A model generated the notes under the pieces. The model had not been told where the DNA came from, made no database searches, and was given only the letters and a program-made list of their open reading frames with translations. The translations under genes and the position numbers were made by a program. Positions 1 to 5,671 of a stretch of 12,649 bases of DNA are shown piece by piece. The DNA comes from Anaerolinea sp. (GTDB lineage Bacteria; Chloroflexota; Anaerolineae; Anaerolineales; Villigracilaceae), in assembly GCA_020720965.1 (NCBI GenBank), contig DYNS01000040.1, positions 1 through 12,649 of the forward strand. The letters are read 5' to 3'. Each line of letters begins with the position of its first letter. The first letter of the stretch is position 1.

Positions 1-491
1 CCCTTGTTCACGAATTTGCCCACCTGCTCACCCTCAGCCCGGCGCAAGTCACCCCCTCCCAAGCCCTGTTCCAGGACCCGGAAAACTACGACCTCTACGA
101 AGACGAAGTGAATGCCTGCCCTCACTACTTCCCCGGCGAGGGATGCAGCCAGGAGAACTCCTACATCAATCTCTTCGTCAACCGCTATTGGGGCGATATT
201 TTTGACGAATGGAACGACATCAACCTGCTGGAAGACGAAGATGAATACTACGCCGCCCTGGACGACTTCTACCTGGCACACGAGGACGAATTCGTAACCG
301 ACTACGCCCCCACCAGCCCAGAAGAAGACATCGCCGAATCGTTTACCTACTTCATTTTGCAGCCTAAACCCGCAGGCGACACCCTGGCAGAGGAAAAAGT
401 CCTGTTCTTTTACGAATTTCCAGAGCTGGTACAACTGCGCGAAGCAATGGGCGCGGGACTCTGCGCTCAGTTGGAGGAACAAACCCCATGA
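1..491 (+). CDS. Putative zinc metallopeptidase, C-terminal part (5' end outside window)
   Basis: The reading frame is open from base 3 to the TGA at 489-491, so the gene begins upstream. The visible part starts with LVHEFAHLLTL, which contains an HExxH zinc-protease motif (HEFAH, bases 9-23). About 90 residues on is DYAPTSPEEDIAESF. In gluzincin-type proteases a downstream Glu in an ED-x-AE setting is the third zinc ligand, and this segment fits. Between them lie two Cys (CPHYF and EGCSQ) and an acidic stretch around EDEDEYY. No membrane segment is seen in the visible part. A GTG at 108 could be read as a start, but it would cut off the HExxH motif, so it is rejected. The stop codon overlaps the methyltransferase start as ATGA, which implies coupled translation. 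The fold and substrate are not identified. The catalytic call is supported by the motif pair; a specific family name is not. Confidence 0.72.
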   Translation, partial: LVHEFAHLLTLSPAQVTPSQALFQDPENYDLYEDEVNACPHYFPGEGCSQENSYINLFVNRYWGDIFDEWNDINLLEDEDEYYAALDDFYLAHEDEFVTDYAPTSPEEDIAESFTYFILQPKPAGDTLAEEKVLFFYEFPELVQLREAMGAGLCAQLEEQTP

Positions 492-1582
492 ACCTACCCC
501 TCGACCAGATTTTGCAGGGCGACTGCGTAGCCACCCTGAACGCCCTGCCAGAAAAATCTATAGACCTGATATTCGCCGACCCGCCCTACAACCTGCAACT
601 GCAAAACGAACTGCACCGCCCCAACATGACCAAAGTGGACGCGGTAGATGACGATTGGGACCAATTCGCCTCCTTTGAAGCCTACGACAAATTTACCCGT
701 CAATGGCTCGGCGCCTGCAAACGGGTACTCAAACCCAACGGCAGCCTTTGGGTCATCGGCTCTTACCACAACATCTTTCGGGTCGGCAGCATCCTGCAAG
801 ACCTGGGCTTTTGGCTGCTCAACGATGTCATCTGGGTCAAAACCAACCCCATGCCCAATTTTCGCGGGGTGCGCTTCACCAACGCCCACGAGACCCTGCT
901 ATGGGCAAGCGCCGGTAAGGGCGCAAAATACACCTTTCATCACCAGGCGATGAAAGGACTAAATGATGAGAAACAAATGCGCTCAGATTGGTGGCTCCTG
1001 CCCCTGGCAACCGGCGCAGAACGGGTGCGGAATGAAAACGGCGAAAAAGCCCACTCCACCCAAAAGCCAGAAGCCCTGCTCTACCGGGTTCTCCTCGCCT
1101 CCAGCAACCCCGGAGACGTGGTGCTGGACCCGTTTTTTGGCAGCGGCACCACTGGCGCAGTGGCAAAACGACTGCACCGTCATTGGATTGGCATAGAGCG
1201 GGAGGAGAAGTACATCCGCGCCGCCCAAAAACGGATAGACGCCATTAAGCCAGAAGACTATCAGCCCAAAACCTTCAACGTGCAAAGCAAAAGCAAAGCC
1301 GCCCCCAGGGTGGAATTTTCGGTCCTATTGGAAAACGGATGGGTGCAGGCGGGGCAAACCCTCTTCTTTGCCAAAGACCCCTCCCGTTCCGCCACCATAA
1401 AGCCGGATGCACGCCTGCGAACCGCAGACGGTTTTGAAGGCAGTATTCATAAAGCCGGGAGTCATTACAGCAACGGCGCTCCTTGCAACGGCTGGGAGCA
1501 TTGGCATCTGCTGGAAAACGGGCAGCTCATCCCCTTAGGAGAGGTGCGGGAGAAATATCGAGAAGAAAAACCCGCGCCCTAA
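488..1582 (+). CDS. ccrM: CcrM-type DNA adenine-N6 methyltransferase (expected target GANTC)
   Basis: The 364-residue protein should methylate adenine in GANTC, the specificity of the CcrM/HinfI methylase group. The catalytic motif DPPYNLQL is at residues 31-38 and the AdoMet-binding DPFFGSGTT at 214-222, in the order of beta-class amino-methyltransferases. HSTQKPEALL at 189-198 and the segments AVDDDWDQF, VIGSYHNIFRVG and NPMPNFRGVRFTNAHETL match Caulobacter CcrM closely from memory. Residues about 275-350 resemble a RAMA domain (ending in an NGWEHW motif), the C-terminal DNA-contact domain of CcrM. Length is close to the 358 residues of Caulobacter CcrM. The start is set by GGAGGA about 9 nt upstream and by the ATGA overlap with the protease gene. 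No restriction endonuclease is seen beside it, so it is probably an orphan regulatory or housekeeping methylase. Its last codons share DNA with the act terminator. Confidence 0.93.
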   Translation: MNLPLDQILQGDCVATLNALPEKSIDLIFADPPYNLQLQNELHRPNMTKVDAVDDDWDQFASFEAYDKFTRQWLGACKRVLKPNGSLWVIGSYHNIFRVGSILQDLGFWLLNDVIWVKTNPMPNFRGVRFTNAHETLLWASAGKGAKYTFHHQAMKGLNDEKQMRSDWWLLPLATGAERVRNENGEKAHSTQKPEALLYRVLLASSNPGDVVLDPFFGSGTTGAVAKRLHRHWIGIEREEKYIRAAQKRIDAIKPEDYQPKTFNVQSKSKAAPRVEFSVLLENGWVQAGQTLFFAKDPSRSATIKPDARLRTADGFEGSIHKAGSHYSNGAPCNGWEHWHLLENGQLIPLGEVREKYREEKPAP

Positions 1583-1609
1583 CCCGGTGCGGGATGGTTA
1601 GGGTGCGGG
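1561..1609 (-). terminator. Intrinsic terminator of the act operon, inside the 3' end of ccrM
   Basis: Bases 1571-1584 and 1596-1609 form a 14-bp inverted repeat with a single mismatch that can pair as G-U, around an 11-nt loop. Read on the minus strand, the stem is followed at once by TTTTTCTTCT (1570-1561), the classic U-tract of a Rho-independent terminator. It begins 27 nt after the last act-operon stop codon. On the plus strand the stem is followed by GATGCCTG with no T-run, so it should act mainly on the minus-strand transcript. Confidence 0.85.
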
Positions 1610-1636
1610 GATGCCTGTGCAAAAGCGGTGGAGGGA

Positions 1637-2299
1637 TTAAGGCGCGGGGGGCGTGCCCGCCGCAATGATGGGACCCTTTTCCGGGACGTTGGAGGGGCGG
1701 CCCAGGGGCATGAGCGGGCGATTGATGAGGGATTGTCCGCCGGGGGCGTAGAGCATTTGGTACATCAGAGAATTTTCCCATACACCGCCGCCCAAAATAT
1801 CCACCCCGGTTGGCTCGCCGTTTTTGCGCTGCGAACCCGCCAGAATACCGGCGTAACTGCTTAAGTCCATGTTTTGGGTGGCTTTCAACACATCGGCATA
1901 GTGACAGGTGGTGCAGGCGGGCGAACCATCGTACCAGAGATTGGCTTCCAGAAAGAGTTTTTGCACGTCTTCTGTAAAGGTGGCGGTGCAGGTTTGCCCT
2001 TTTACGTCCGTAAAGGTGAAGGGCTCGGTTTCGGAATACCCGGCAGAAACCCAGGCGCCGAGTAAATCCACTGCTGCCACACGGCAGCGCGGCTTGGCGG
2101 GGGAGGCGTCTGCGCCCACTTTGGGGGCGGGCAGGGTGGCGGGGATGAGGGTGGGGATGGGGGTGGTTTGGGGCAGGGCAATTCCGGTGCAGGAATTGGT
2201 GGAATTGCAGCCGAAAAAGTACGTCCCAAGCGCAAAAGCCAGCACCAACGTGGGCAAGCCCAACAAAACGCCAAAAATAATCGCTTTCAAATCTCGCAT
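1637..2299 (-). CDS. Membrane-anchored monoheme c-type cytochrome, last gene of the act operon
   Basis: The 220-residue protein has an N-terminal hydrophobic helix (about residues 7-29), then a CNSTNSC pair (31-37), a Pro/Ala/Thr-rich linker (about 43-70) and a periplasmic domain with one heme site, CTTCH (129-133). Met197, in PLMPLG, is a possible axial ligand. Four extra cysteines (31, 37, 72, 104) lie outside the heme motif and could form disulfides. GGAGGT precedes the ATG with suitable spacing, and the gene lies 13 bp after actE. Its position makes it a likely extra subunit or electron-exit cytochrome of the complex. It occupies the place where actF would be expected but bears no resemblance to that multi-helix NrfD protein. 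The cytochrome call is good; its role is inferred from context. Confidence 0.78.
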   Translation of the reverse strand: MRDLKAIIFGVLLGLPTLVLAFALGTYFFGCNSTNSCTGIALPQTTPIPTLIPATLPAPKVGADASPAKPRCRVAAVDLLGAWVSAGYSETEPFTFTDVKGQTCTATFTEDVQKLFLEANLWYDGSPACTTCHYADVLKATQNMDLSSYAGILAGSQRKNGEPTGVDILGGGVWENSLMYQMLYAPGGQSLINRPLMPLGRPSNVPEKGPIIAAGTPPAP

Positions 2300-2312
2300 T
2301 GCAATACCTCCG

Positions 2313-2843
2313 TTAGGGCGCAGGGGCAGCCTTGAGGGTGCGGATGTAATTGACCACGTCCCAGCGGTCGCGCACGGTCAGGTTTTCGTTGAGGGCAGGC
2401 ATGTGAATCTGCCCATCCGCGCCGAGGATGCCGTTGGAAACGGTGAGGAAGAGGGCGCCATCGGCTTTCACCTGCACGGCTTCGCTCGTCAGGTTGGCGG
2501 GCTGCCACAGCAAAGAGCCGCTGATGATGCCGTTGCCCGCGCCATCTGCGCCATGACATTGGACGCAGTTTTGGCTAAAAAAGACCCGCCCGCGCTCCAC
2601 CGAAACCTCGTCCGCCGGGACGGGGTTGGCAGGCGAGCCTTGCCCCGGAATGTACGCCGCACCCTCGATGGGGATAGACCGCGCCGGAACGGGTAGGGGC
2701 GATTCCATTGGTTTGTAGGAGGGCTGAATTTCCATGAAGGAAATCCATTCGATTTTGATAATGTCGAAGGTGAAGAGCATCACCACCCCAAAGAGCAGGG
2801 CGGCAACAGTCAGCACCAGCACGAGACGCTGTAAAAGGCTCAT
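2313..2843 (-). CDS. actE: Alternative complex III subunit ActE, monoheme cytochrome c
   Basis: The 176-residue protein should carry electrons from the ActB/ActA part of the complex to an outside acceptor. A membrane helix spans about residues 6-25. The cytochrome c domain has CVQCH at 93-97 and Met148 in HMPAL as the probable distal ligand, ending in a C-terminal WDVVNYIRTL helix typical of class I cytochromes. ActE of some characterised complexes is a lipoprotein; here there is a helix and no lipobox. The start at 2843 is chosen over an upstream in-frame ATG at 2930 because GGAGGT sits just before it, the hydrophobic anchor then starts the protein, and the ATG overlaps the actD stop as ATGA. 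Confidence 0.87.
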   Translation of the reverse strand: MSLLQRLVLVLTVAALLFGVVMLFTFDIIKIEWISFMEIQPSYKPMESPLPVPARSIPIEGAAYIPGQGSPANPVPADEVSVERGRVFFSQNCVQCHGADGAGNGIISGSLLWQPANLTSEAVQVKADGALFLTVSNGILGADGQIHMPALNENLTVRDRWDVVNYIRTLKAAPAP

Positions 2844-3370
2844 ACAACCTCCGCCTGGGCGCGGCGAATTGATTCGGCGCCCTGGGTCTGCATTGCGGCT
2901 TCCACTTTCTTTTCCAGTTCCGGGGCGCATTCAATCAGCAGGGCAATTCGCCCATCGCTAATTTCCGGCACGTATTCCATGGGGGTAAAGTTGGGAAAGC
3001 GGCTGTCTAAAAACACGCCCAAAAAGGTGCTGATGAGCATGACGAGCATGGTCGTCTCGAACAGTACCACGATGGTGGGCGGCACAGGGATGAGGGGCTG
3101 ACCGCCGACATAGACCGGGTATAAACTGGGCGTGCCAAAGGCGAGGAAGATGCCCAAGCCCATGCCTGCTGCCGCGCCGCCCAGCGCAAACCGGGCAACG
3201 TTGCTCCACTGCGGCTTGCGCCCCATCATCGCTTCGGTGATGGGTGTGCCGGAAATGACCGTCACCTGCGCGTCTGCCACCCCCAACGCCCGCAGGCTAT
3301 CCACCGCGTGGGCGGCGGGGTCTATGTCTTCAAAAACTGCCAGGAGTAGATTTTTCTCTTGAGTCGTCAT
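2840..3370 (-). CDS. actD: Alternative complex III subunit ActD (DUF3341)
   Basis: The 176-residue protein fits the DUF3341/ActD family: a soluble N-terminal domain starting LLLAVFEDIDPAAHAVDSL, two membrane helices (about residues 60-79 and 98-121), and a conserved-looking cytosolic tail with PNFTPMEYVPEISDGRIALLI in pieces. ActD is a structural membrane subunit of ACIII without cofactors. The stop overlaps the actE start (ATGA), so the two should be co-translated. The ribosome site before its ATG is weak (GGA only), and the 83-bp gap to actC holds degenerate repeats. A GANTC site lies 2 nt after the start codon. Confidence 0.88.
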   Translation of the reverse strand: MTTQEKNLLLAVFEDIDPAAHAVDSLRALGVADAQVTVISGTPITEAMMGRKPQWSNVARFALGGAAAGMGLGIFLAFGTPSLYPVYVGGQPLIPVPPTIVVLFETTMLVMLISTFLGVFLDSRFPNFTPMEYVPEISDGRIALLIECAPELEKKVEAAMQTQGAESIRRAQAEVV

Positions 3371-3380
3371 TGGATGTCCG

Positions 3381-3441
3381 TTAGTCGTTAGTCGGGTAGT
3401 CGAATATCGAGTATCGAATCTCTATTCTCTGCTCTCTATTC
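3381..3441. repeat. Short degenerate tandem repeats in the actC-actD gap
   Basis: On the plus strand TTAGTCG occurs at 3381-3387 and 3388-3394, followed by GTAGTCG at 3396-3402. Then come ATATCGA and GTATCGA (3404-3417), and CTCTATTC at 3420-3427 and 3434-3441. So three different small repeat units lie end to end in one 83-bp spacer. No reading frame or hairpin-terminator structure explains them. Confidence 0.7.
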
Positions 3442-3453
3442 CTTAATCCCCAA

Positions 3454-4929
3454 TCATTCCAGTTCAGCGACCGTGATGACCGGTTCTTTGCCGTAGCGGC
3501 GAATGGAGTGCGCCATTTGTCCTTCTTGCACTTCCCATACTGGCACAAGCGGGATGAATTTGGAAGCCAGCATATATAACAGCACGAAGAATGCTACCGA
3601 GCCGATGAAAATGGGGATTTCGACACTGACGTAGGGGAAGGTTTCGCGGAAGATTTTGACTCCGTGCCCCCACATGAAAGGTACGCGGTTAATTTGCAGG
3701 GATACCGGCACGATGATGAAGCGCTCTGCCCACATGCCCACGTTGGCAAGCAAGCCCACTGTAAACAGTATCCAGGGGTTGCGCCGCCATTGTTTATTCC
3801 ACAGCACCAGCCAGGGGACGAGGATGTTAGTTATCAGCATCAGGAACCAGACCCAGCCGCCGGGACCCGCCTCGTGAAAGTGCAAAAGCGAATCGGTGAA
3901 GGAATCGCCGCCGTACCATTGCACCATGTAGTCGTTGAAGAAGAAATATGCCCAAGCCATGGAGATGATGAGCATGAGTTTGCCCAGCGCGTCAAAATGT
4001 TCCGGGCGCACAAAGTAGGTCATGTTCTTCATCGTGGCGCGGACGGTAATGACGACCATCGCCACCGCGGAGACGCCGGATTGCAAGGCTCCGACTACAA
4101 AGTAAGGACCAAAAATGGTGGAAGACCAGCCAGGGCGCATTGCCGCCGCAAAGTCCCAGGATACGATGGTGTGAACCGAGAACATGACCGGCAAAATGGC
4201 AAAGGCGAAGATGTTCAGGGCAATCCGCAAATGAGTCCATTCTGACTCGGTGCCGCGAAAGCCAAGCGCCAACACCCGGTAAACCGATTTGCGCCAGCCG
4301 GTGGAGCGGTCTCGCGCCATTGCCAGGTCTGGGATGAGGGGCAGAAACAGATACATGGTGGAAGAAAGCAGGTAGGTGTTAATCGCCAGAAAGTCCCACA
4401 TGAGCGGGGAATGCAGGTTGGGCCAAATGAGGCGCTGGGTGGGGATGGGGAACATCCAATATGCCAGCCAGACCCGCCCCATGTGGGCGAAGATGTGAAT
4501 GCCCGCCTGTGCCAGGGCGAAGGTGGTCATCAGTTCGGCGGCGCGGGTGAAGGGGCGGCGAAATTCGGCGCGGAAGACTCGCAGCAGAGCCGAGACGAAG
4601 GTTCCAGCGTGGCTAATGCCAATCCAAAAGACGGTATGCACCAGAAAGTAACTCCAGTACATGGGGCGGTTGACGCTGGCGGTGTACATGCCCTCCGAAA
4701 TGGAGTAGCCCCACATGCCAAACAAGCCCACTACGGTCACGAGCGCCATCAGCCCGGCGACCGCCCAAAACTTCCAGGAGGTGGTGAGCATGGCTTCCAT
4801 CACCAGGGCGTTCATCTCGCCGCGCGGCTTGGGGTCCAGCATGAGATGCTCTTTCCGCAACTCCGCTTCGTGGTCATGTTCGTGCGCTTCGGGGTGAACT
4901 TGCGCCAAAGCCTTAGCCGAGACGGTCAT
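3454..4929 (-). CDS. actC: Alternative complex III subunit ActC, NrfD/PsrC-like quinol-oxidising membrane protein
   Basis: The 491-residue protein is highly hydrophobic, with about ten membrane helices from residue 52 to about 465, and belongs to the NrfD/PsrC family. ActC holds the quinol site in ACIII. Charged or polar residues inside early helices fit that role: His107 in ISHAGT, Glu132, HIFAHMGR (145-152) and Asp179 in WDF. The N-terminal 50 residues are His/Glu-rich and soluble. The start at 4929 has GGGAGG upstream and overlaps the end of actB2 by 17 bp, indicating coupling. It is the only NrfD-like gene in the window; ActF, normally its paralogous partner, is absent. Confidence 0.93.
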   Translation of the reverse strand: MTVSAKALAQVHPEAHEHDHEAELRKEHLMLDPKPRGEMNALVMEAMLTTSWKFWAVAGLMALVTVVGLFGMWGYSISEGMYTASVNRPMYWSYFLVHTVFWIGISHAGTFVSALLRVFRAEFRRPFTRAAELMTTFALAQAGIHIFAHMGRVWLAYWMFPIPTQRLIWPNLHSPLMWDFLAINTYLLSSTMYLFLPLIPDLAMARDRSTGWRKSVYRVLALGFRGTESEWTHLRIALNIFAFAILPVMFSVHTIVSWDFAAAMRPGWSSTIFGPYFVVGALQSGVSAVAMVVITVRATMKNMTYFVRPEHFDALGKLMLIISMAWAYFFFNDYMVQWYGGDSFTDSLLHFHEAGPGGWVWFLMLITNILVPWLVLWNKQWRRNPWILFTVGLLANVGMWAERFIIVPVSLQINRVPFMWGHGVKIFRETFPYVSVEIPIFIGSVAFFVLLYMLASKFIPLVPVWEVQEGQMAHSIRRYGKEPVITVAELE

Positions 4930-5668
4930 TGGAGCCTCCCTTCAGGTAGGTAACGCGGGGCTGCGTTCCCAACTCTTCCAACAGGTGAGAGCCGCGATTG
5001 CTGCGGGAGAGTTTGCTCACCCGGCTTTCCGGGTCGTCCAACCGACCGAAGACAATGGCATCGGCAGGGCAGGCTTGAGCGCAGGCGGGTTGGGCTTCGC
5101 CATCCAGCACCTCGCGCCCTTCGGCTTTTGCCTGGTCTTCGGCGCGGTGAATGCGCTGAATGCAGAAGGTGCATTTTTCCATCACCCCCCGGCGGCGGAC
5201 GGTGACATCCGGGTTGAATTGGTTGGGCAGCGGGTCGGGGCGGTCGAAATCTGCCCAGTTGAAGACGCGCACCACATAGGGGCAGTTGTTGGCGCAGTAG
5301 CGCGTGCCAACGCAGCGGTTGTACACCTGCACATTCAGCTGCTCTGCCTGGCTATGCACGGTGGCAAAAACAGGGCAGACCGGCTCGCAAGGCGCAGAAC
5401 CGCACTGCTGACACATCACCGGCTGGTAGGGGGTCATCTTCACTTCCGGGTATTGCCCCTCCCAAAGCCTTTCCACCCGAATCCAGCCCAGGCTGCGCCC
5501 ATAACCGGCTTCCGCCTCACCCACAAAGGGGACGTTGTTTTCCATGGAACAGGCGACAACGCAAGCCTGGCAACCAGTGCAAAGGTCCATATCCACTGCC
5601 ATGCCCCAGCGTCCTTCTTCGCCTTCTTTCCACTCCGCCTTAAACTCAGGAATTTTTGGAATCGCCAT
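4913..5668 (-). CDS. actB2: Alternative complex III subunit B, iron-sulfur part (ActB2), as a separate gene
   Basis: The 251-residue ferredoxin-like protein of the PsrB/NrfC type passes electrons between the quinol subunit and the hemes. Four cysteine groups are visible: 30-33-36-40, 86-89-94-98, 119-125-129 and 166-169-196-200. The third group reads CVGTRYCANNC, where Thr122 replaces the usual second Cys. Fifteen ligands therefore predict three [4Fe-4S] clusters and one [3Fe-4S], the set reported for ACIII. It has no signal peptide of its own; in complexes with a fused ActB the Tat signal lies on the B1 part. The start lies 3 bp after the actB1 stop, with a GAGGAG ribosome site inside the actB1 end. 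GANTC occurs 2 nt after the start codon. Confidence 0.93.
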   Translation of the reverse strand: MAIPKIPEFKAEWKEGEEGRWGMAVDMDLCTGCQACVVACSMENNVPFVGEAEAGYGRSLGWIRVERLWEGQYPEVKMTPYQPVMCQQCGSAPCEPVCPVFATVHSQAEQLNVQVYNRCVGTRYCANNCPYVVRVFNWADFDRPDPLPNQFNPDVTVRRRGVMEKCTFCIQRIHRAEDQAKAEGREVLDGEAQPACAQACPADAIVFGRLDDPESRVSKLSRSNRGSHLLEELGTQPRVTYLKGGSNDRLG

Positions 5669-5671
5669 TTT

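Noticed and set aside
108..110. GTG at 108 as the start of a complete 127-residue protein
   Set aside because: The same frame is open upstream to the window edge and encodes HEFAH, so the gene begins outside the window.
1908..2696. 262-codon plus-strand frame opposite actE and the last cytochrome gene
   Set aside because: It crosses two well-supported minus-strand genes with heme motifs, and its product shows no recognisable features.
2844..2930. Upstream ATG at 2930 for actE
   Set aside because: It would overlap most of the actD tail and put 29 charged residues before the anchor; the ATG at 2843 has GGAGGT and the ATGA overlap.
3664..4953. Plus-strand frames opposite actC (193 and 180 codons)
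   Set aside because: Rich in His, Gly and Arg as expected from the complement of hydrophobic codons; actC on the other strand explains the region.
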